In this document: positions 12,801-21,056 of the stretch, piece after piece
Layout: every line of letters begins with the position of its first letter
Numbering within the stretch: the stretch's first letter is position 1
Origin: Hemicentrotus pulcherrimus
Lineage: Eukaryota; Echinodermata; Echinoidea; Camarodonta; Strongylocentrotidae
DNA: 64,000 bases
Direction of reading: 5' to 3'
NCBI GenBank assembly: GCA_003118195.1
Contig: BEXV01000155.1
Span: 6,025-70,024 of the forward strand
Made by a program: the position numbers and the translations under genes
The notes under the pieces: generated by a model
What the model saw: the letters and a program-made list of their open reading frames with translations, nothing else
The model's database searches: none
What the model was told of the DNA's origin: nothing

Positions 12801-14352
12801 CATANCAGTTAAATCATGAAAACTGTGAATATTGATAAACTATTTATATAAAAATCAATAATGATGAATATACAATATTCAGAAAATAGTATAAATTCTT
12901 CAAAGTTCATAAAAGATTTTGTGAAATGTCATGCATGCAATATGACACAAATCATATAACTTGGGCAGAGGCATGGGGAAATCAAGTTTTGGGGGATAAC
13001 AAGGGAAATTAATGGGATTAAACTATATAAAGCAATTGATAAATAGTGAGGACATGGCGTCACGAACTCTTTCGTTCGTGTCTCCTTAGATCAAGATAGT
13101 TATGTAGAGTTCATTAATTAAAAGTTAATTAAATTAAATTAAGTTCTTCCATCGCTCGATTGCTGCAATGGCCGTTTCATTAACAAGGGACAGGTCTTCA
13201 ACGGTGCAAACCGTTCCGCCGCACTGCAAGAGGTGGTCCATCGTCTGAGTCTCTCCGCAGTCGCAGATAGTATCTCCTTCATGGGCATAGCCCCATCTTG
13301 CCACATTGACCTTACACCGCCCCATTCTGTTCCGCATTCGATTTAGGTCACGAACTGATAACGATCTTGGCAATTTGTGTTGTGATTCTCATTGTTTCAT
13401 AGTTTTACATACTTTTTTCGAAAATTCATAACTTTCTTATTAGTTTTCCGATTTCGCTCAAACTTTTTGTGAATGTTTTTTCTTAATTTTCTGCTTTTAT
13501 TGAAAGTAAGTTATTTTTCGAGTGGATTTGTCCTTAAAGACTAATAAAAAATACAATTTTTTCGCTCGGTCGCTACGCTCCCTCGCATAATATCCTTTAA
13601 ATTGTACAAGTTAATATCGCATTTCATCCCCCTCCCGGTCATGAAAAGAAATCGCCTCCCTGCTAATCACATGAATGATGACTTTCAGAAAAAGAAAGAG
13701 TAGCAATGGTAACTATACCTCTTTTACAAAATAATAATATAATGATATATTCATTTGTAAAGGGCTATAACTATGTGGATATATTCTACTGCGCTGCAAG
13801 AGCTCGTTAATGCTGTGTGTTACATACTATACAGTATGAACAAGTGAGTTTTCAGTCTTGATTTCAAATTATCTAATGATGGGGCTTTTCTTATTTCCAG
13901 TGGTAATCTATTCCATAATTTATGGGCAGCACAAAGAAATGACCGGTCTCAAAGGGTTACTTTGGTTTATATCGGGGTATTTGCAACATAAATGTGCCTT
14001 GTGTACTACGAAGGTTACGACCATGAGTTTGAGACTTGATATTCAACAATTCAGTAACATAACTAGGAGTTTGTACATGTGATACATCTGTCAAAGAGAT
14101 CGTTAATCTGTATCATCCGGCTACAATAAATCACGACATTCAATTCAATCATATTGCGTTTTTTATTGCACAAAAGTTACTTTTATGTAATCTGTCTTTG
14201 AGAAAAACTAGTAGCCTCCTAACCGATGCGTACCGCAGTACCATAGAAACAACTTAGGATAGGAACTTACTTATGATTTCCGAAGCGCCCGATGCCCCGT
14301 CATAGAGAGCAAGTATATATGCTGAAATCGCTATAAAATGTTTCAATTCCAT
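6695..14352 (-). CDS. SRCR–WSC receptor paralog A (six exons, 3' end missing)
   Basis: Gene-level entry. Exons in order: 14271-14352 (signal peptide), 9634-9855 and 9390-9464 (one SRCR domain), 7640-7942 (WSC domain), 7389-7466 (linker), 6695-6802 (Ser/Pro stalk). All internal junctions are phase 1 and join in frame, giving 289 codons plus one base. The predicted protein is secreted or membrane-anchored with an extracellular SRCR scavenger-receptor domain (six Cys, group-A-like) and a WSC carbohydrate-binding-type domain. SRCR domains bind proteins or glycans; WSC is a Cys-rich putative sugar-binding module. No membrane or tail exon was found between 1 and 6694. The gene may be truncated, secreted, or continue outside the window. 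It is arranged head to head with its paralog at 16699-24913. Confidence 0.8.
7389..7466 (-). CDS. Receptor A exon 5: linker
   Basis: 78 bp, phase 1 to 1, acceptor TTTACAG, donor GAAG|GTTAGT. It encodes a Thr/Pro/Gln-rich linker (LYQQNTKRTTSPPG...). Position and phase correspond to the 84-bp exon at 19899-19982 in the paralog, but sequence similarity is weak. Confidence 0.6.
7640..7942 (-). CDS. Receptor A exon 4: WSC domain
   Basis: 303 bp, phase 1 to 1, acceptor TTTAG, donor AATA|GTAAGT. The product starts GYTGCY and continues IPKCVSLC, YAGLYHGDTCLCG, DDRLCSSTC, ERCGGDSHIALFN. That is the WSC Cys pattern (GCY, C-x3-C, YAG...C-x-C, C-x3-C, RCGG) plus one extra Cys (TPC). Most residues are shared with the paralogous exon 18998-19300. 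Confidence 0.9.
8804..9150. mobile_element. MITE with CAGTGCGTCCC ends
   Basis: The left end ACAGTGCGTCCCGGAACAAAA matches the reverse complement of the right end (ACAGCGCGTCCCAGAAAGAAAA). About 347 bp, no ORF, inside the intron between the WSC and second SRCR exon of receptor A. The equivalent intron of the paralog (18199-18997) lacks it, so it inserted after the two copies split or was lost from the other. Confidence 0.65.
9390..9464 (-). CDS. Receptor A exon 3: SRCR domain, second half
   Basis: 75 bp, acceptor AAACAG, donor TATG|GTGAGT, phase 1 to 1. It encodes EDSLADCSLFFTSFC then AGAVICYG, supplying the last three SRCR cysteines. Same length and phase as 18124-18198. Confidence 0.85.
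9634..9855 (-). CDS. Receptor A exon 2: SRCR domain, first half
   Basis: 222 bp, acceptor CTAACAG, donor GGAT|GTGAGA, phase 1 to 1. It encodes DVTLVDGETPNEGHVEY, then WESACGD, ASVICRQLGYPG, and ends LSCDG. This is the canonical start of an SRCR domain, with the C-RQLG signature and three Cys. It is about 80% identical to exon 16699-16920 of the paralog by eye. Confidence 0.9.
9940..10197. repeat. Diverged repeat with TCTCGTGGGCT words
   Basis: Part of intron 1 of receptor A. It shares loosely spaced words (GGTCTCGTGGGCTGTCG, GACAGCC) with the 4800-5125 region. No coding potential seen. Confidence 0.35.
10198..10376 (+). repeat. Two-copy ~85-90-bp tandem repeat
   Basis: Two successive copies contain ACAAATACTGACTAAAGACT..., then ACACAATTTTAGG and ATGGAGGGCCGA, with about 10% difference. 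Confidence 0.8.
10384..10500. repeat. Inverted arm shared with 12200-12300 and 13419-13547
   Basis: This segment (CTCAAGTCCACTCCAAAAAT...AATAAGAAAGTTATGAATTT) is the reverse complement of segments at 12200-12300 and 13419-13547 with about 15% mismatch. All end near a TTAA. They look like terminal repeats of a larger element enclosing LINE fragments. Confidence 0.6.
10553..10579. repeat. Perfect 11-bp hairpin
   Basis: GAGTCTGTGGC, a 5-nt loop GTCAT, then GCCACAGACTC. Confidence 0.85.
10681..11010 (+). pseudogene. LINE reverse-transcriptase fragment
   Basis: The translation contains HTYADDIQLFISFPP, then a CV-x3-NGWM stretch and LKLNGGKTEFMILGS. This is the palm-domain YADD catalytic motif and the following conserved region of non-LTR retrotransposon reverse transcriptase (Jockey/CR1/L2-like). 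Only about 110 residues remain. There is no start and the frame ends at the single N at 11012. Dead fragment inside intron 1 of receptor A. Confidence 0.85.
11221..11554. mobile_element. TTAA-flanked MITE with an empty site in copy 2
   Basis: 334 bp bounded by the perfect inverted ends AGGTAAAGACCAGT / ACTGGTCTTTACCT, with TTAA on both sides (11217-11220, 11555-11558). The other copy has a single TTAA at the same place (13009-13012), giving a clean filled/empty pair. TTAA duplication is the hallmark of piggyBac-type transposition. Confidence 0.85.
11695..11969. mobile_element. Second TTAA-flanked insertion in copy 1
   Basis: 275 bp between TTAA at 11691-11694 and TTAA at 11970-11973, absent from copy 2 (around 13124-13142). 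The ends AGGAATGGCC / AGGGATCGGA (reverse complement) are only partly alike, so the terminal repeat is weak. Long frames inside have no recognisable product. Confidence 0.55.
12586..12792 (-). pseudogene. LINE ORF2 C-terminal fragment (copy 1)
   Basis: The translation has the usual end of L2/CR1/Jockey-type ORF2: PRYKTKVTLGDQSF, then LPLEIRKAPSLDNLKSRLK. An A-x-LWN segment normally found before LP is deleted here but present in copy 2. Confidence 0.75.
13134..13373 (-). pseudogene. LINE C-terminal Cys/His motif fragment
   Basis: The translation shows RCKVNVARWGYAHEG, then CDCGETQTMDHLLQC, a zinc-knuckle-like motif found at the 3' end of some LINE ORF2 proteins. Copy 1 (about 11977-12165) has the same region with an internal deletion. 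Confidence 0.65.
13850..14050 (-). pseudogene. LINE ORF2 C-terminal fragment (copy 2)
   Basis: Read on the minus strand it keeps DRSFLCAAHKLWNRLP and then LEIRKAPSLDNLKSRLKTHL with a natural stop, but has at least one in-frame stop upstream (TGA where copy 1 has GGA). Confidence 0.7.
14271..14352 (-). CDS. Receptor A exon 1: start codon and signal peptide
   Basis: ATG at 14352-14350. The protein starts MELKHFIAISAYILALYDGASG, a charged residue then a hydrophobic core and small residues, as in a signal peptide. It ends after 27 codons plus one base with donor ATAA|GTAAGT. Phase 1 joins to exon 9634-9855 as ...II-N-VTLVDG. A TATA-like box lies about 130 bp upstream. Confidence 0.75.
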
Positions 14353-14480
14353 TTCTCCTGTTGGCTACACGTCTCCGTCCCTGTCATTTCCTTTGGTGTG
14401 AAAACTCTATGACTGATCCTCCTCAAAAGGAATATCGGTGTGTGAATAGTTTTTTTGGCACTTTGTTACTTGCACTCCCG

Positions 14481-14490
14481 TTTATATAAT
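14481..14490 (-). promoter_or_regulatory. TATA-like box of receptor A
   Basis: The minus strand reads ATTATATAAACGGGAG. A start site about 30 bp downstream (near 14450) would give a 5' UTR of about 100 nt before the ATG at 14352. Plausible by position only. Confidence 0.4.
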
Positions 14491-14499
14491 TGTCCGTTA

Positions 14500-15377
14500 G
14501 TTTGCTCTGTGTCTTGCGATTTACTCTGTTGAGTGCAAGACGAACAGCTTTTGTTTTTCTGGAGTCGTTGCTTTTCATTTTCATTGATTAAAAACATGAT
14601 ATGATCCTTCACGCGTCTTACACTTTGACGATGATCATGAATATCAATTTAGATTTGAATTTATTCATTCCAATCGTAAAAAGAACATAAATTTCTCTTC
14701 AACTGGCATGAAAAACAATATACATAACACGATCACGATGACATAATAAATACCTCTGTTCATTTCAAAGCGCAATGATGTATACACTTATTGTTCATGA
14801 TACTTCGAGGGATCAATTAGATTTTTCATTTTGATTAACCAAATAAAATTTATTTGAGCGAATCTCACGGTTTGGACCCCTTGATAGTATGGAGAGTACT
14901 GAGCTCTGTTAATAGTTGAAATAATTTCAATCCAGCTTTATACACTGAATATTCAGTCCTGCAATTACCCGTTGCGCTATTAGCGTCATTTGCCTGACGT
15001 ACGTTTGCGTCAGTGAGCGGCACAGTCTTTGATGCGCTATTTTTCAGTGACATCGTAAACTGATGGCAGAATGAACAAGGTAAATATTGCGTTGACTTAT
15101 TGGCGCATATGGTAGATACCTTCACAGGCTTAATGAGAGCTAGTAATAACGCAATGTCCCTGACGTAAATTGGCATAAGATTTTGGCAGCAAATGTAACA
15201 AGGGCATGTCAATGAGCTGAGAAATATAAGAAAATTGCGCGTGTCGTCCCTGCGGCGAGGATCGAACTGACGATCTTCGCATCGCCAGTCAAGTGTTTAA
15301 GCACTCGACTACGACATACATAAAAGGGAAAGGTGATGGAGCAATCACTGTATGATCAAAGCAATGCATCGACCTTC

Positions 15378-15408
<31 letters not shown>

Positions 15409-16698
15409 AGTATTACGGCTATGACTCATGCGAAGGAGTTTATCAAGCCATACAAATAACATAAAGGGGAAAAGGTACATTTTGTGTTAACTAAACAAGA
15501 GCCGAACCCCAAAGTTCACGGATTGCCCAAAATTGAAAGGGCATTGTTTGCATTGCGGAGGCTTACTATACATGTCCACCGAAGCATATACATTGACTTG
15601 TGTGCCCACTGATATTTCTCAAAAATGTACGTGTATGGGAATTATTTATTTTCATAATAACTAAATGTGTGGGTCAAAATATGCCTTCGCTTTCCTCTCA
15701 AATTTTCACGACTGCACCATGACGTTTCTTCTGACTGAGGCCCATATCCCGAAAAACCATTGATTTATATCGGCTAGATGTAGCTACATCATGGAATGGC
15801 GCCCAGTTTTCATTAATCTAATTTCATTTTTGTATTTCACTGACTGTATGGTAGGCGCTACATCAATTACAAGTAAGCTTACATCTTTTTAGCTGTGATG
15901 TATTGTGCTATGCGTAATTGCTACGTCAATTACAAGTCAGCTTACAATATATCTGCCCTAACCGTCTGTGTTATCATGGCGTGTATTGAGGACAATGGGG
16001 AGTAGTTTATTACACATTGAAGGATATGGTGCGTGTGCGTGTGTGTTTTTTTTTTCTTCTCTTTTTCCCCATATTTTTTTAGACTTGTATCAATCAATAA
16101 TGATCATTGACACGGACGTTACCATTAAAAAGACACGATTTAGTTTTGAACCTCAGAGTCAGTTTGTAGGTAAAGAGAACAGATCGTACTACAGACATTA
16201 CATCTACACCAACTCAAATCTCACTAACCACACCTGGTTCGACTGCTTTTAAATTTCACTTCATCTTTTTTCCAGAAAGAAGCAGTGACGAAGTAAACAA
16301 GTTTATATTAATAAGTAACTTAAAAGAACGGATAAAATTGTACTGAAATGAGCTTCCGTTGAGGATAATGACAAAATACAGTGCGTATCAAAAATGTGTT
16401 AAACTCTGTAAGATTCGTGGAGTAGGACAAGTGTGGGCAAAGCACCTTGTACAAGGATGTGAGCACCAAGAATCGTTCGAACACAGGACTTCTTGTATGA
16501 GAGTCACAGAGAGCCCAAAATTTTCCTCTCTCTTTTGACAAACTAAATAGTGAGAAAGAGCAGCACGACTTTCAAATAAACCATGATCTTATTCCTTTTT
16601 CCCGTATTAAATGTTCATTAAAAAGTGGAGGTTTTCAGCCCATTTGACTTCTAGGCTTTTCAATCTCTCTCTCTCTTTCTCTATCTTAAATCTTACAG
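14500..16698. other. Region between the head-to-head receptor genes
   Basis: It holds a tRNA-like sequence (15243-15315), an (AGT)n tract (15381-15411), a short local duplication of CTAC(A/G)TCAATTACAAGT (near 15858 and 15922) and a CT tract near 16660. The first exon of the plus-strand receptor should lie here or nearby, but no ATG plus hydrophobic core plus phase-1 donor was found. Confidence 0.5.
15381..15411. repeat. (AGT)n microsatellite
   Basis: About ten perfect AGT units. Confidence 0.9.
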
Positions 16699-16920
16699 AT
16701 GTAACGCTGGTGGATGGAGAGACACCAAACGAGGGGCGTGTAGAATACTTAGTATCAGATGCTACTACTTGGGAGTCAACCTGTGGAGATGAGCTCGGTT
16801 CTCAAGAAGCATCGGTTATCTGCAGACAGCTCGGATTTCCGGGAGTCAATAACTTTGTTGATCGGTGGCCTTTCGGGACGAGTACTTCTATTGCGCAACA
16901 CCGATTGAATTGTGATGGAG
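16699..16920 (+). CDS. Receptor B exon: SRCR domain, first half
   Basis: 222 bp, acceptor CTTACAG, donor GGAG|GTATGA, phase 1 to 1. It encodes DVTLVDGETPNEGRVEY, WESTCGD, ASVICRQLGFPG, ending LNCDG. Signature SRCR residues and three Cys present. Confidence 0.9.
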
Positions 16921-19900
16921 GTATGATGTTTTTGTTGTCCGGTTTCGACACTAAACTGTTTAAAGTACTGTTTTAATGAGTCCCCAATAATTGGTAGACG
17001 GATATAAGTACCATGCTAGTATTACAAACAAAAATTAATCAACAATTCTACTTCTTGATCTCCAAAATTGCAATAAGACATGGTACCTAATATTCTTTAT
17101 AACTANNNNNNNNNNNNNNNNNNNNNNNNNNNNNNNNNNNNNNNNNNNNNNNNNNNNNNNNNNNNNNNNNNNNNNNNNNNNNNNNNNNNNNNNNNNNNNN
17201 NNNNNNNNNNNNNNNNNNNNNNNNNNNNNNNNNNNNNNNNNNNNNNNNNNNNNNNNNNNNNNNNNNNNNNNNNNNNNNNNNNNNNNNNNNNNNNNNNNNN
17301 NNNNNNNNNNNNNNNNNNNNNNNNNNNNNNNNNNNNNNNNNNNNNNNNNNNNNNNNNNNNNNNNNNNNNNNNNNNNNNNNNNNNNNNNNNNNNNNNNNNN
17401 NNNNNNNNNNNNNNNNNNNNNNNNNNNNNNNNNNNNNNNNNNNNNNNNNNNNNNNNNNNNNNNNNNNNNNNNNNNNNNNNNNNNNNNNNNNNNNNNNNNN
17501 NNNNNNNNNNNNNNNNNNNNNNNNNNNNNNNNNNNNNNNNNNNNNNNNNNNNNNNNNNNNNNNNNNNNNNNNNNNNNNNNNNNNNNNNNNNNNNNNNNNN
17601 NNNNNNNNNNNNNNNNNNNNNNNNNNNNNNNNNNNNNNNNNNNNNNNNNNNNNNNNNNNNNNNNNNNNNNNNNNNNNNNNNNNNNNNNNNNNNNNNNNNN
17701 NNNNNNNNNNNNNNNNNNNNNNNNNNNNNNNNNNNNNNNNNNNNNNNNNNNNNNNNNNNNNNNNNNNNNNNNNNNNNNNNNNNNNNNNNNNNNNNNNNNN
17801 NNNNNNNNNNNNNNNNNNNNNNNNNNNNNNNNNNNNNNNNNNNNNNNNNNNNNNNNNNNNNNNNNNNNNNNNNNNNNNNNNNNNNNNNNNNNNNNNNNNN
17901 NNNNNNNNNNNNNNNNNNNNNNNNNNNNNNNNNNNNNNNNNNNNNNNNNNNNNNNNNNNNNNNNNNNNNNNNNNNNNNNNNNNNNNNNNNNNNNNNNNNN
18001 NNNNNNNNNNNNNNNNNNNNNNNNNNNNNNNNNNNNNNNNNNNNNNNNNNNNNNNNNNNNNNNNNNNNNNNNNNNNNNNNNNNNNNNNNNNNNNNNNCCA
18101 TTTATATCTCCGGTTAACTACAGATGAAGATAATCTTGCCGAGTGTTCACTACTCGCTTCATCAGGCTGCTCTTATGCAGGAGGAGTGATTTGCTATGGT
18201 AAACAATACACCAGTTCACTAACCTGTGAATGGTGACATAATTACATTTACGGGGATAATTACATTAGGATAATATTGATAGCAATTGATAATTTTCCAT
18301 TGCATTTTATTTTGTGTAAGGTTACTAATTTTATTAATACAGGGGGTCATACTTCAAACTTTACTTCTTTGATTAATTACTTTGATTTCTTTCAAGACAA
18401 CTTTCTCTGGACTACCAATCCGACCAACTAATCCCCATTAAAAATTACCTTTTACGATATTATCCCGGGAAAATTCCCCGATAAACTACTTGTAAGTCAG
18501 CTAATCTTTCATAGGAAAATGCCATTAACAACTCTCCTGCATGGTGTTCTCCAATGAGTAATTGGAGTGTTCAAAGGAAATATTTGTCCAAGTGTAATTG
18601 ACCAATGGGGCAGTTATCCTGAATTTGTCTTTCATTGGTGTTACCTGCTCGGTAAAGATTTGGGGAATAATAGTGTATTAGGCATGTTGGTGTAGTTGTC
18701 CTAAAACGCTTCGTTCCATATATTTGTTCCCTTTCGGAAATGTACTGTTCTATATTCTTATCCAAATCTCAGAATCGATAGAACTTTTAGAATAATTATA
18801 ATGTCGAAGCCTCGAAAGAAAATAAGACATTTACAAGTAGAATTACAAGACTACATTCTTATGACTGCATTTTCCAAAGACAAGATAGTTGGCTAGCTGT
18901 TTGAAGTTACGCTCAGAACATGAGGGTTTGCTTAATTTTTCATGAGAGGAATCACACAAAACTGCATGTATTTTTCAATAAAATTATTATCATTTAGACA
19001 CTGGATTCTTAGGCTGCTATTCGCACCCTACATCAGCGCTCGTTGGTCTTCAAACTCCATGCAAATATGGACTTGAGTACAACCACGTCTTGACAATACC
19101 TAAGTGTGTAAGCTTCTGCATTCACACCAACGACACATATACCTATGCTGGTTTGTACAAAGGCAACATGTGCTTATGTGGGAAGGCATCAACAACCATC
19201 AGCCAGACTGACGTGGTAGATGATAGGTTCTGCTCCTCTGCATGTGCTGGAAGGAACATTGAAAGGTGTGGAGGAGACTCTCACATTGCTTTGTTTAATA
19301 GTAAGTGGAACATGTTATTCCGTATTCCTCAGTTTAATCATTTTCTTCTGAATACTTCGTCAGTTCTGTTCTTTGAAATCCAACCGTAACTCATTATGTC
19401 TTGAATTCTGTTTTTTTAAAATGGTGGGTATTTGATGTAAAGTCTATACACTAATGTATTTCTTTTGAACCAAACAAACAGGTGCAGACAATTCTCTTCA
19501 CCATGAGGAATAAAATAATTCAGTAGTCAATGGGTTTGTTGACTACTTAGAACTATTCTATTCCTCGTAGGATTAATACAGGAACCACCCGGCTCCAGGA
19601 GGCAATGAGTCAAGATTAAATATCTTATTCCTCTAGTTATAAATGAATAAGAACGTGCTTGTATTTCGCTCAGTTTATCGAATTATATCATCTGGATTTA
19701 ACTCCTGCATCTGTCTCATCATCATTATGCTCATTCATAATTGGTATAGGATCATAGAATACGAACAACTTTACATGTAGATCAGAGATGAATGACTGAC
19801 ATTATATACGGTGTACATGTCATGCTTTAAATGCAACTTTTCATTGAAATGAATATATTCGTACAATTATTTTCACTTATTTGCTCTCGTTTAAATAGTC

Positions 19901-21012
19901 AGTAGCTATCTCAGAGACACAAGGATCCAGCCATCTCTCGTGTGTAAAGGACCTCCAATATCAACAACATCACTCCCAGAAGGTAACCGTTTCCCTGTGT
20001 TCATATCAGTCCTATTACTAATCTAAATTCTCTAATGTGACCAACAACAAAAAAAATGTCATAATCACCATCGTCCTTGTCACTTATTTTCTTCCTAAAC
20101 CAATGACAATAAATTTGCTGGAATATCTGTTAACCAAATGAAAACAAATTATCTTCTCTTTGACAAAGAACGTAACCGACAAAACTATCGACATTATTTC
20201 TCAACGTGAATGCAATTCTTGTGAAAAAATGAGGGGCAAAGACGTATGAGCACATACACAGGTTCTTGGACATGGACAGGTGATTTAAAAACCTTCAACA
20301 GGAGGTCAAAATGCTAGGTGTAAAGGGGAATGTTTTTAATGACAGAAAAACATCATCCACTTGTTGAGTAAATCTTTGGAAATACATTATTTAGATCTGC
20401 CCATACATTTTTCGTTTCCCAACCCTATATGTCTCTCCATGTCTTTCTATCTATTTTTTATTGTGTCAGTTGAATCTTTTTCTTTGCTTTTGATCTTTGC
20501 AACTTAATGATTATTAGTAAATCGTTAATATATGTGAGTCTCTTATATTTCAATTGAAGCACCTACAACTTTCGATGTATCAACCACTTTAGCGACTTCA
20601 CATTCAAGTACAATTTCCACATCATTATCAACTCCATCTGCCCCGTCATCTTCATCTTCGTCGATGTTTCCGTCATCATCTTCAACACTACCATCATCGC
20701 CGTCATCACCATCATCATCACCACCATCAACATCGTTGTCACCATCATCAATATCGTCACCCCCTCCGGCGACATCAACCCCGTCAGTCATCGAGATGAT
20801 CCCAAGTACTACCAACCAGCAATCATCTTCGACGTCGGAGCAAGTGTTGTTATCTATTAGTGGAAGTTCATCGTCGATCATGACATCAGATGGAACAAAG
20901 AGCTCAGAGACAGGTAAGAATTTCACCTGAATTAAAAAGAGGTATAGGCGATGACCCAGTTCATCTGCTGTAAAGGGTCATCGACGTTCATACATAATTT
21001 TTGTGAGTAACA

Positions 21013-21056
<44 letters not shown>

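Larger units (their letters stand above)
11013..12804. repeat. Duplicated block, copy 1
   Basis: It begins right after an N (11012) with CAGTTAAATCATGAAAACTG and is about 95% identical, outside indels, to 12806-14061, which begins after an N (12805) with the same bases. Copy 1 has two extra TTAA-flanked insertions (11221-11554, 11695-11969) and a ~60-bp deletion near 12079. Identical starts beside single-N joins suggest alternative haplotypes placed in tandem by the assembler, although a true recent duplication is possible. Confidence 0.8.
12806..14061. repeat. Duplicated block, copy 2
   Basis: Partner of 11013-12804, following the single N at 12805. It lacks the two TTAA insertions but retains bases deleted in copy 1. 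It ends at CAGTAACATA, the same bases at which copy 1 meets its N. Confidence 0.8.

Noticed and set aside
15243..15315. 73-nt tRNA-like sequence on the minus strand with box A- and box B-like words
   Set aside because: Ends pair (GTCGT/ACGAC) and a D stem is possible, but the anticodon and T stems do not form, so it is not called a tRNA gene; perhaps a tRNA relic or SINE head.
17080..18117. Long open frames of more than 330 codons on both strands
   Set aside because: They consist almost entirely of undetermined bases in the assembly gap.
20543..20926. 127-residue Asp/Gly-rich frame on the minus strand
   Set aside because: It is the complement of the Ser/Pro-coding stalk exon of receptor B, which has splice sites and phase support on the plus strand.
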